This document shows positions 8,103 to 15,841 of a stretch of DNA of 64,000 nt, piece after piece. The notes beneath the pieces were generated by a model that saw only the letters and a list, made by a program, of their open reading frames with translations, was not told the DNA's origin and searched no databases. Positions within the stretch are counted from its first letter, which is position 1; the number at the start of each line of letters is the position of its first letter. The position numbers and the translations under genes are program-made. The DNA comes from JAICWP01 sp035278025 (lineage in GTDB: Bacteria > Acidobacteriota > Terriglobia > Terriglobales > Acidobacteriaceae), in NCBI GenBank assembly GCA_035278025.1, contig DATEJK010000168.1, positions 30,528 through 94,527 of the forward strand, written 5' to 3'.

Positions 8103-8837
8103 ATGAAAGTGATTGCCGTCATTCCCGCGCGGCTGGCCTCCACCCGCTTGGCGCGCAAGGTGCTGCTGCCCATCGCCGGGCAGCCCATGCTCGCCCGCGT
8201 TTACCAGGGAGTGCGCGCCTCCGCTGCGCTGCTTGACGTGATCGTAGCCACCGACTCGCAGGAAATCCTCGATCTCTGCCGCCAGCGCGGCTGGCACGCG
8301 CGCCTGACTTCCGCTTCCTGCCGCAGCGGTACCGAACGCGTGCACGAGGTTTCGCAAGCCCTCGCCGCCGATGTTTACATCAATGTCCAGGGGGACGAAC
8401 CACTGGCTCGTCCCGAGCACATCAACTCCCTCATCGAACTCATGCACAATGCCGCCGTGCAGGTCGGCACGCTCATGACCCCCTGCGCCGCCGCCGACAT
8501 CAACAATCCTCACGCGGTCAAAGTGGTGACCGACGCAGCCGGGCGCGCCCTCTACTTTTCCCGCGCCACCATCCCCTATGACCGCGACCAGGGCGGCGTC
8601 CGCTACTACAAACATCTCGGCTTTTACGCCTACCGCAAGCCTGCGCTGGACCGCTTTGTTTTGCTTCCGGAGTCGTCGCTGGAGCAGAGCGAACGCCTGG
8701 AGCAGCTGCGCTTTCTGGAAAACGGCATTCCTATCCACGTCGCGGAGACCCAGTTTGACACCATTGGAGTGGATACGGAAGATGACCGGCGTCGCGCGGA
8801 GGAGTTGCTGTCCAAGATCGGCCTTACTGAGCGCTGA
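8103..8837 (+). CDS. kdsB: 3-deoxy-manno-octulosonate cytidylyltransferase
   Basis: The 244-residue protein activates Kdo with CTP to CMP-Kdo for attachment to lipid A, in the cytosol. The family landmarks are all seen: IPARLASTRLARKVLLPIAGQPM at the N-terminus (nucleotide site), ATDSQEIL, SGTERVHEV, the NVQGDEP motif near residue 98, and GVDTEDDRRRAEEL at the end. The length is typical for KdsB. Its last 14 bases overlap the end of the convergent M48 protease gene. It shows that the cell makes a Kdo-containing LPS, in line with lpxA and lpxI further on. Confidence 0.95.
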   Translation: MKVIAVIPARLASTRLARKVLLPIAGQPMLARVYQGVRASAALLDVIVATDSQEILDLCRQRGWHARLTSASCRSGTERVHEVSQALAADVYINVQGDEPLARPEHINSLIELMHNAAVQVGTLMTPCAAADINNPHAVKVVTDAAGRALYFSRATIPYDRDQGGVRYYKHLGFYAYRKPALDRFVLLPESSLEQSERLEQLRFLENGIPIHVAETQFDTIGVDTEDDRRRAEELLSKIGLTER

Positions 8838-9984
8838 CCGCCTCGCCCTCATGCTCGGAATACTCGCGCGCTGCCTCGATGCGCTTGGAAATGGCGGGAT
8901 GGGAATGGAACAGCACTTCAACCAGCCGGGAGGGCGAGCGCTCCGCCAGATTCTGGTCGGCCAGCTTGTTCATGGAACTGATGAAGGGCTGCACGCTGCT
9001 GATGGATTCGAAACAATACTGGTCGGCCTCACGCTCCTTCTGCCGCGAGTAGGCGTTCAGCACCGGCATCAGCAACAGCGAAAGCACAGTGGAAACCAGC
9101 GCCAGCAGCGGCAGGTTGGCGAAATCGGCCAGCGATTCGAACATGTGCCGGTCGAAAACCGCCCAGCGCAGGACTTCATTGGCCGCCCAGAAGCCCACAA
9201 AGGTAACCGCCACCTCCAGCAGAATGCCTTTCAGGATGTGGCGGCGCACATGGTGGCCCAACTCATGTGCCAGCACAGCTTCGATTTCGTCATCGGAGTA
9301 GTTGGTGAGCAGCGTGTCGGCTAGGATGATGCGCCGCGTCTTGCCCAGGCCGGTGAGGGCTGCGTTGGCCTTCTTGCTCTTTTCCGAAAGCTTCCACTCG
9401 TATACGCCACGGATGCGCGTGCCCGCGCGCTCGCTCAAGTGGACCAGGCGCTGCTTCAATTCCTCCCTCTGCAGCGGCTGAAACTTGTAGAAGATGGGAA
9501 ACAGCACCACGGGCGCAATCTGCGCCAGGGCCACAAACAGCACGATGAAGGCTCCCCAGGCGATGAGCCACCACTGCCGCGGCCACATGCGCAGCACGTA
9601 ATAGATGATTTCCACCACGATGCCGGCAAACACCAGGCCGACCAGGAATCCCTTTACCTGGTCCCACAGCCACGAGCCCAGCTTCTGGTTCGACAGATGA
9701 AATCGGTGTTCCAGATAAAAACCGTACAGGTCCAGCCCGAATCCCAGGGCCTTGCCGATCACCAGCAAAATTCCAATGTAGAAGAAAACCGCCAGGGAGT
9801 AGATCTGCCAGGCGCCCACGTAGGAGATGTCGCGGAGGTCGCGCGTCCAGCCCGTAGCCAGCAGCACAACCAGCATGGCGAAACCAAGGACGAAATCGGC
9901 AATGCCCAGGCGCCTCCGGATGCGGTTGTAGCGCCGCGCCTCGGGCGTGTCGGTTGGCGTTGTGCTGGTGGTGGGGAAAGTCAT
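8824..9984 (-). CDS. M48 family membrane metalloprotease (Ste24/HtpX-like)
   Basis: From the ATG at 9984 the protein has 386 residues; a TTG six codons upstream is possible but lies next to repeat DNA. The zinc motif HELGHH is at about 240-245, with a downstream EREADQY that supplies the third ligand (Glu). Four or more membrane segments surround it (FVLGFAMLVVLLA, LAVFFYIGILLVIG, FLVGLVFAGIVVEIIY, WGAFIVLFVALAQIA). The order of N-terminal membrane helices, peptidase motif and C-terminal helix matches CAAX prenyl protease 1. In bacteria such proteins are taken to cut misfolded membrane proteins. It is last in a minus-strand run behind the mannose genes, separated by a heptamer repeat element. 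Confidence 0.88.
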   Translation of the reverse strand: MTFPTTSTTPTDTPEARRYNRIRRRLGIADFVLGFAMLVVLLATGWTRDLRDISYVGAWQIYSLAVFFYIGILLVIGKALGFGLDLYGFYLEHRFHLSNQKLGSWLWDQVKGFLVGLVFAGIVVEIIYYVLRMWPRQWWLIAWGAFIVLFVALAQIAPVVLFPIFYKFQPLQREELKQRLVHLSERAGTRIRGVYEWKLSEKSKKANAALTGLGKTRRIILADTLLTNYSDDEIEAVLAHELGHHVRRHILKGILLEVAVTFVGFWAANEVLRWAVFDRHMFESLADFANLPLLALVSTVLSLLLMPVLNAYSRQKEREADQYCFESISSVQPFISSMNKLADQNLAERSPSRLVEVLFHSHPAISKRIEAAREYSEHEGEAVSAQ

Positions 9985-9990
9985 AAAACA

Positions 9991-10090
9991 AGCAATCAGC
10001 AAATAGCATTTGGCCGGTGAATGGTTTCGGCAGCCCCAGCAGAACAGTTTAAAGGCGAAATGCCAACTGCTAAAATGCTACTGGCTGCTT
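9991..10090. repeat. inverted heptamer-array element
   Basis: The left arm (9991-10015) reads as heptads AGCAATC, AGCAAAT, AGCATTT, GGCC. The right arm (10058-10090) has the opposite sense: AAATGCC, AACTGCT, AAAATGC, TACTGGC, TGCTT. The arms are partly complementary and enclose 42 bases. The element fills the gap between the M48 protease start and the mutase stop codon. Confidence 0.65.
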
Positions 10091-10091
10091 T

Positions 10092-11516
10092 TCACGCTGC
10101 CGCTTTCTGCATTACCATGCTCTCGCCGCTGGCCAGCATCTCCTGCACCAGTTCCGGAGAGGCTGCCTCGGCATAAAGCCGCAACAGCGGTTCGGTTCCG
10201 GAAGCGCGCAGCAGAATCCAGGCCTCAGCTCCGTTGCCGTTGGTGGGAGCGTCCAGAAACAGCTTAACCCCGTCCATGCCTTCCTTGCGCAACACGCGAT
10301 ACTCGCCCAATTCCTTGAATTGCTCGGAGCGCGCCCGTTCGATGGCCGCCATCTTCACCTCGTCGGGGATATGCAGGTCGCGCCGCCCGTAGTAATGTTC
10401 GCCGAATTCGCGCTGCAAGTCGAGAACCAGCTGGCCCAGGGTCTTGCCTTCATCAGCCATCACGTTGGCCAGCAGCAGCGAATTCAGGATGCCGTCGCGC
10501 TCGGGCAGATAACGGGAGTAGCCGATTCCTCCTGACTCCTCGCCTCCAACCACGATTTCCCGTTCCATCATCAGGTCGGCAATGTATTTGAACCCGATGG
10601 GGCACTCCAGCAGCTTGCGCCCATAGCGCGCGGCGATGCGGTCCAGCATACGCGTGGTATTGAAGGCGCGCACCACGTCCCCCGGCCATTTCTTACGTTC
10701 CAGCACCCAGCGCAGCAGCACGGAAAAGCATTTGTGCGAATCCACAAAGCTGCCGTCCTCGGCCACAGCTCCAATGCGATCGGCATCGCCGTCGGTGGCC
10801 AGCCCGGCGTGGCAGCCCTCGCGCACCACCGTTTCCTGCAACATGGCCACGTGGGGCTCGATGGGCTCGGGATTGATTCCTGGAAACAGCGGATTCACCT
10901 CGCCGCGGACGGCTACGTAGTTCACCCCGTGGCGGTCGAAAATCCCGGCCAGCACGCCGCGCCCTGAACCGTGCATGGCGTCAATGGCCAGCTTGAACCG
11001 GGCTTTGGCGATTTTTTCCAGGTCGGCGAACTGGGTGATGGCCTCCACGTACGGGGGCTTTAAATCCACGCGCTCAATTTTGGCAGGTATGCCTTTGGGC
11101 GCGGCGCCGGCGTGCAGTTCGGCTTCGATCTTCTGAATGATGGCGGGCGTGGCCGAGCCTCCGAAACGGCCTTTGAACTTCATCCCGTTCCAATTGTAGG
11201 GATTGTGGCTGGAGGTGACCATCACTCCGCCGGCAGCCCCCCGCTGCCGCACGGCGTAGGAGACGGCCGGCGTGGGCGTGTAATCATCAGCCAGCGTGAC
11301 CGGGACTCCAGCCCCTGCCAGCACCTCGGCTGCGACTTCCGCCGCCCGTGGAGAGGCAAAGCGCGTGTCATAGCCCACTACCACGCCGTGGCGCGCCTCC
11401 TCGTGCTTCAGAACGTAGGAAGCAATCGCGCCGGCCACCCGCCGCACGTTTTCAAAAGTAAAATCGTCGGCTATTACGCCGCGCCATCCGTCGGTACCAA
11501 ATTTGATTTGGGTCAT
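10092..11516 (-). CDS. phosphomannomutase/phosphoglucomutase family enzyme
   Basis: The 474-residue protein is an alpha-D-phosphohexomutase with four domains. The active serine loop is TSSHNP at 101-106, the magnesium loop DGDADR at 242-247, the sugar-recognition loop GGEESGG lies near 335, and the phosphate loop RASGTEPLLRLY is near 440. It exchanges phosphate between C6 and C1 of hexoses. By sequence alone it could be a glucose or mannose mutase. Its position directly downstream of manA and manC suggests that it supplies mannose-1-phosphate for GDP-mannose. A GlmM role is less likely because the serine motif is TSSHNP rather than the GlmM MISASHN type. Confidence 0.88.
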   Translation of the reverse strand: MTQIKFGTDGWRGVIADDFTFENVRRVAGAIASYVLKHEEARHGVVVGYDTRFASPRAAEVAAEVLAGAGVPVTLADDYTPTPAVSYAVRQRGAAGGVMVTSSHNPYNWNGMKFKGRFGGSATPAIIQKIEAELHAGAAPKGIPAKIERVDLKPPYVEAITQFADLEKIAKARFKLAIDAMHGSGRGVLAGIFDRHGVNYVAVRGEVNPLFPGINPEPIEPHVAMLQETVVREGCHAGLATDGDADRIGAVAEDGSFVDSHKCFSVLLRWVLERKKWPGDVVRAFNTTRMLDRIAARYGRKLLECPIGFKYIADLMMEREIVVGGEESGGIGYSRYLPERDGILNSLLLANVMADEGKTLGQLVLDLQREFGEHYYGRRDLHIPDEVKMAAIERARSEQFKELGEYRVLRKEGMDGVKLFLDAPTNGNGAEAWILLRASGTEPLLRLYAEAASPELVQEMLASGESMVMQKAAA

Positions 11517-11578
11517 TGACTCTTGGCCTTCAGCTATAACGGTGCTCTCATCAGCCGCTCAGCTTGATGCTTCAACAC

Positions 11579-11606
11579 CAGCTAAGAGCTAACAGGCAAG
11601 AGCTGG
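11579..11606. repeat. heptamer array
   Basis: Four consecutive heptads CAGCTAA, GAGCTAA, CAGGCAA and GAGCTGG lie between the mutase start and the manC stop codon. This is one member of the dispersed 7-bp-period family in this window. Confidence 0.55.
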
Positions 11607-11609
11607 TTC

Positions 11610-12722
11610 TTAGACCAGCTTCGCCATCTTTTTGTCGTCCAGGTACTTCACTACTTTGCCTACATCCTGCGCCTGTTCGCGGGTGGTGACCAGAAGCGCG
11701 TCCTCCGTTTCCACCACCACCAGGTTGTTCACCCCCACGGTAGCCACGAACTTCCCGGGCGCATGCACGTAATTGCCCTCCGAGTTCAAGGCAAAGCTGT
11801 TGGCTCCATGAATTACATTTTCCGTCCCTTCTGGCTTCGGCCGCGCATGGTATTCGTAGAGCGCCGCCCATGAACCCAGGTCGTTCCACCCTACGTCCAC
11901 AGGTATGCAGAACAGGTTGGATGCGTGTTCACCTTTGGCTGAACGCGGCTCCAGGACGGCGTAGTCCACGCTGATGTTTTCGCATTTCGGGTAAAGGCGG
12001 CGGAAAGTCGCCTCAAATTTTCGCGTGCCGAAAGCGGCCGCAATCTGCTCCAGGTAAGGCGCGGTTTCCGAAAGGTGCTCGCGCAGGGCTCGGGCCAGCG
12101 TATCAGCGCGCCAGAAGAACATCCCGCTGTTCCAGTAGTAGCGGCCGGAGGCCACGAACTCTTCCGCCCTCTGCCGGTTCGGCTTCTCGGTAAAGCGGCG
12201 GACGCGAAGCGCGTCTTTTTCCGCCTTCTCTCCGGTTTCTATGTAGCCATAGCCGGTCTCTGGCCGCGTGGGCTGGATGCCCATTACCACAATGTTCTCC
12301 CCCGCGGCGGCGATATCGAGGCCGCGCTGCAGCATGGCGCGAAAGCTCTTTTCATCTTCCACCACGTGATCGGAGGGGAACATGCCGATTACCGCCGCCG
12401 GGTCCTGGCGCATCAGAATGAAGGCAGCCAAGCCAATCGCAGGAGCTGTGTTGCGTCCCACCGGTTCAGCGATCATCTGTCGGCGGGTCAGGGCGGGCAA
12501 CTGGCGGCGGATTTCGGCGCTTAGATCCTGGTTGGTGATGATCCAGCACTGCTTGTCCGGGGCGAGCGGCCGCAGCCGCGCCACGGTTTGCTGAATCATG
12601 GTGCGCTTGCCGTCCAACGCCAGCAGTTGCTTGGCCCGCCGCTTGCGGCTAAGGGGCCAGAAGCGCGTGCCCCGGCCACCAGCCAGAATTACGGGATAGA
12701 AATGAGCGCTCTGTTTGGTCAC
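11610..12722 (-). CDS. manC: mannose-1-phosphate guanylyltransferase
   Basis: The protein has 370 residues and makes GDP-mannose from mannose-1-phosphate and GTP. The nucleotidyltransferase signature GGRGTRFWPLSRKRRAKQ is at 15-32, where the F-W-P-L-S-R form is typical of the mannose branch. FPSDHVV lies near 115, and ETGYGYIE and FTEKPNRQRAEEF follow as expected. It has only the transferase part and a short left-handed helix tail, so there is no fused isomerase domain; a separate manA lies just upstream. The gene order manA-manC-mutase covers the route from fructose-6-phosphate to GDP-mannose, for polysaccharide or glycan building. Confidence 0.93.
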   Translation of the reverse strand: MTKQSAHFYPVILAGGRGTRFWPLSRKRRAKQLLALDGKRTMIQQTVARLRPLAPDKQCWIITNQDLSAEIRRQLPALTRRQMIAEPVGRNTAPAIGLAAFILMRQDPAAVIGMFPSDHVVEDEKSFRAMLQRGLDIAAAGENIVVMGIQPTRPETGYGYIETGEKAEKDALRVRRFTEKPNRQRAEEFVASGRYYWNSGMFFWRADTLARALREHLSETAPYLEQIAAAFGTRKFEATFRRLYPKCENISVDYAVLEPRSAKGEHASNLFCIPVDVGWNDLGSWAALYEYHARPKPEGTENVIHGANSFALNSEGNYVHAPGKFVATVGVNNLVVVETEDALLVTTREQAQDVGKVVKYLDDKKMAKLV

Positions 12723-12806
12723 AGATTCACGCGGCGTCCAGGGAAACTCGCACCTACTCTCCCGCGAGGCAAAGTTCCAGGCCGCTTCCAGGGTGCACCA
12801 GACATC

Positions 12807-13793
12807 CTAAACCACCGCCGGTTCGGGTCGCGCGTGGGAGGGCACCCGCGCCCGCAGAAACTCCACCGACCACTGCGGGCGCACGCGGAATTCCTGCACG
12901 CAGGCCGGCACCACGATCGCCTCTCCGGGGGCAAAGGTCACCGGCTGCGCTCCTTCGGCTTCCAGCACGCCGCAGCCGTTCACCGCCACCAGAACTTCCA
13001 CCAGGCGCTGCCCCGCCTCCGCCGTCGTGAACAGGCTCGGCTCCTTCAAGGCGAGCTTCTCCACCACGAAGAACGGGGAAGCGATCAGTTCCTGCTGCTC
13101 CCGCTGCCGCGCGCCGTTGCTGCTGGCGTTTTTCACCTTGCCGGAACCCGTCTTTTCCTTTACCGCCTGCATGCCCTGCTCCAGGTGCAGGGGCCGCGGG
13201 CGCCCGTAGTCATAAAGCCGGTATGTGGCATCGGAGCTTTGCTGCGTTTCCACCAGGATGGAGCCCGGGGCGATGGCATGCACCGTGCCGCCGGCCACGT
13301 AAATCATCTCGCCGGTGTGGATATCAATCCAGTTGAGCAACTCCTCGGCGCGCGCCTCGCGGATAGCCTGCTCCAACTGCGGGCGCGTGACCCCGGGCTT
13401 CAATCCCAGTGCTACCTGCGCTCCTTTTTCCGCATGCAGAACATACCAGCACTCGGTTTTTCCCCAGGGCTGGCCCACGCGCTGCGCGCAGGCATCGTCG
13501 GGATGCACCTGGACAGAAAGCTTGTCGTGGGGAAAAAGGAACTTGAGCAACAGGGGGAAGCGGTTGGGCTCGCGCGCGGCATCGCCCACCAGGTCGCGGC
13601 CGTAGTGTTCCGCCAGGTCGGCCAGGCGCTGACCCGCCAGAGGCCCGTTGGCCACACGGCATTCATCTCCCGTCAGCCAGGCTTCGCCAATTTTTTCCGC
13701 AAATTTGCGCCCCGCGTAGATAGGGGACAGGTCCGTCGCCCCCCAAGGCCGCGGGCTGAATTCCGGCAAAAGCAATAGTGGATACAGTTCCAT
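12807..13793 (-). CDS. manA: mannose-6-phosphate isomerase, type I
   Basis: Starting at the ATG at 13793 gives 328 residues beginning MELYPLLLLPEFSPRPWG, the usual front of this family; the upstream in-frame extension overlaps the spacer and reads as noise. It is a zinc cupin enzyme that interconverts fructose-6-phosphate and mannose-6-phosphate. QVHPDD near residue 97 supplies the Gln and His ligands, and WIDIHTGEMIYVAGGTVHAI carries a later His. The C-terminal half is the second cupin domain. It is followed by manC after 84 bases and is probably in one transcript with it. Confidence 0.92.
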   Translation of the reverse strand: MELYPLLLLPEFSPRPWGATDLSPIYAGRKFAEKIGEAWLTGDECRVANGPLAGQRLADLAEHYGRDLVGDAAREPNRFPLLLKFLFPHDKLSVQVHPDDACAQRVGQPWGKTECWYVLHAEKGAQVALGLKPGVTRPQLEQAIREARAEELLNWIDIHTGEMIYVAGGTVHAIAPGSILVETQQSSDATYRLYDYGRPRPLHLEQGMQAVKEKTGSGKVKNASSNGARQREQQELIASPFFVVEKLALKEPSLFTTAEAGQRLVEVLVAVNGCGVLEAEGAQPVTFAPGEAIVVPACVQEFRVRPQWSVEFLRARVPSHARPEPAVV

Positions 13794-13911
13794 GGGTCGG
13801 TAACTGGCAGTTGGACGCAACCTGTATAGAAGCAGGTCTGGGGGGAGCAGTTGCCGCCCCCGTTTACATTTGCCGATCCTCCAAAACAACCGGCGCGCCG
13901 GGCTCCTGCAG

Positions 13912-15114
13912 TCAAACCCCGGCAAAGAATTTACGCAGGCGTTCCAGGCCCCGGTCCAGTTCCTCGGCGGAAGTGGCATAGGAAACGCGGATGTGCTCGC
14001 GCGTGCCGAAGCCCTCGCCGGGAACCGTAACCACATGCGCCTCGCGCAGCAGGCGCCCGGCCACGTCCGCCGCCGTCTTCATCCCGTCCCGCCCGAAATA
14101 GGCAGAAACATTGGGATAAGCGTAAAAGGCTCCCTCCGGCTGGCTACAGCGAATCCCGGGGATGGCGCGCAACCCCTCCACCACCCGGTCACGCAGCTGG
14201 ATGTATTCGCGCCGCATATCTTCCACACATTGCTGCGATCCTTTCAGCGCCGCCACCGCCGCCTTCTGCACGATGGAGGTGGGGTTGGAAGTGGACTGGC
14301 TCTGCAGCTTCTGCATGGCCTTCACCACCGCCTCCGGTCCCAGGGCGTAGCCCAGCCGCCATCCCGTCATGGCGTAAGTCTTGGAGAGCGAGCCGGCCAG
14401 CAGCACCCGGTCCCGGAAGACTTCAGCCACGGAGCCCAGGGAGAATTTCCTGCCCGTGTAATTCAGGTAGACGTAGCACTCATCGGAGAGCACCCAGATG
14501 CCGCGCCGTGCCGCCAGCTGCGCAATTTCCGTCATGTCCTCGGGGTTGATCACCGCTCCCGAGGGGTTGCCCGGCGAGTTCAAAATGATGAGCCTGGTCC
14601 GCGAAGTGACGGCGCGGCTGAGCATCTCCGCGGTCAGTGCGAAGTTCCGGCTCTCATCGGTTTCCACCATTACCGGCCGGCCGCCGGCGTAGCGAATAAT
14701 GTCCTTGAACGACACCCAGTAGGGCACCGGCAGAATGACCTCGTCGCCGTGGTCCACCAGCACCTGCATGGCATTGAACAGCGCGTGCTTGCCGCCTACC
14801 GAGGCGATCACTTCTTCCCGCCGGTAGTGGGAATCGAAATCGGCGGCGTGCCGCTGCACAATGGCATCGCGCAGCTCTGCCGTTCCCCCCACCGCCGTGT
14901 ACTTGGTGAAATTGCTCTGGATGGCGGTGATGGCCGCGTCCTTAATGTGTTTGGGGGTGGGGAAATGCGGCTCGCCGGCCCCGAAGTCCACCAGGTCAAT
15001 GCCCTCGGCCCGCAGCTTTTCCGCCTCGTTCACCACCGCCAGCGTGGCGGAAATCTCGATTCTGTTGATCCGCTCCGCGAAGCTCTCGGTGGGCCGCGCT
15101 TCTGTGGTTGCCAT
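13912..15114 (-). CDS. aspC: aspartate aminotransferase, class I PLP enzyme
   Basis: The protein has 400 residues from the ATG at 15114, which has AGAAG seven bases upstream; an ATG two codons earlier (15120) is also possible. It belongs to the AspAT Ib group: FGAGEPHFPTP at the front, NSPGNPSGAV near 180, the PLP lysine K245 in SLSKTYAMTGWR, and a C-terminal Arg for the carboxylate in EHIRVSYAT. It moves the amino group between aspartate and 2-oxoglutarate; some members also act on prephenate. It starts 12 bases after the coaD stop codon and is therefore likely co-transcribed with it. Confidence 0.9.
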   Translation of the reverse strand: MATTEARPTESFAERINRIEISATLAVVNEAEKLRAEGIDLVDFGAGEPHFPTPKHIKDAAITAIQSNFTKYTAVGGTAELRDAIVQRHAADFDSHYRREEVIASVGGKHALFNAMQVLVDHGDEVILPVPYWVSFKDIIRYAGGRPVMVETDESRNFALTAEMLSRAVTSRTRLIILNSPGNPSGAVINPEDMTEIAQLAARRGIWVLSDECYVYLNYTGRKFSLGSVAEVFRDRVLLAGSLSKTYAMTGWRLGYALGPEAVVKAMQKLQSQSTSNPTSIVQKAAVAALKGSQQCVEDMRREYIQLRDRVVEGLRAIPGIRCSQPEGAFYAYPNVSAYFGRDGMKTAADVAGRLLREAHVVTVPGEGFGTREHIRVSYATSAEELDRGLERLRKFFAGV

Positions 15115-15126
15115 GATCATTCTTCT

Positions 15127-15654
15127 CTACTCGTGAGTTGCTTCTTTACGCTGAGCGCGCCGCGCTATGGTCGGCGCCAGCTTTTCCCCTAATTTCTTCT
15201 CCACCAGCTCCGGCACCAGACCGCGCACTGACCCACCCAGCGTAGCCACTTGCCGCACCAGGCGCGAGCTCAGGTAGGAATAGGTCTCGGCCGGCATCAT
15301 AAATACGGTTTCCAGCCGTGGTTCCAGTTTTCGGTTCATCAAGGCCATTTGCAATTCGTACTCGTAGTCGCTGATGGCGCGTATGCCGCGCAGCACCGCC
15401 GTCGCTCCCACCCGGAGCGCGTAGTCCACCATCAGCCCGTCGAAGCTGTCCACCCGCACATTGTCCCGCTGCCGCGTCATGGCGCGGATTATTTCCATGC
15501 GCTCTTCCAGGCTGAACAAAGGCTCTTTCTCCGGATTGCGCAGGATGGCCACTATCAGCTCGTCAAATATTTTGGCGCCCCGCTCGATCAGGTCCAGGTG
15601 GCCATTGGTCAAGGGGTCAAACGAACCGGGATAGATGGCGATGACGGGCTTCAA
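15127..15654 (-). CDS. coaD: phosphopantetheine adenylyltransferase
   Basis: The 175-residue protein carries out the fourth step of coenzyme A synthesis, joining AMP to 4'-phosphopantetheine. The T/HxGH-type nucleotidyl motif is seen as GSFDPLTNGHLDLI at 10-23. RGIRAISDYEYE near 90 and YSYLSSRLVRQVA near 125 are the other family blocks. Its length is slightly above the usual ~160 because of a basic C-terminal tail (ARRAQRKEATHE). It is divergent from the Ser/Thr kinase gene and first in the minus-strand run towards the mannose genes. Confidence 0.95.
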   Translation of the reverse strand: MKPVIAIYPGSFDPLTNGHLDLIERGAKIFDELIVAILRNPEKEPLFSLEERMEIIRAMTRQRDNVRVDSFDGLMVDYALRVGATAVLRGIRAISDYEYELQMALMNRKLEPRLETVFMMPAETYSYLSSRLVRQVATLGGSVRGLVPELVEKKLGEKLAPTIARRAQRKEATHE

Positions 15655-15841
15655 TCCGCCTCAATGGGTACGGGAATTGCCTGAAACACCATGATTCTAA
15701 TGCCCACCGGCGGGCGCGGGCAATCACGAGCTGAGAAGGGGAGCGGGCCCCTTCCCGGGGCAGGTGGCATGGCCATTCGCAGCCAAGGCGAAAAAACACA
15801 GCCGATTGACCAGCGAACGGCATGGGCCTAACATCTCCGCA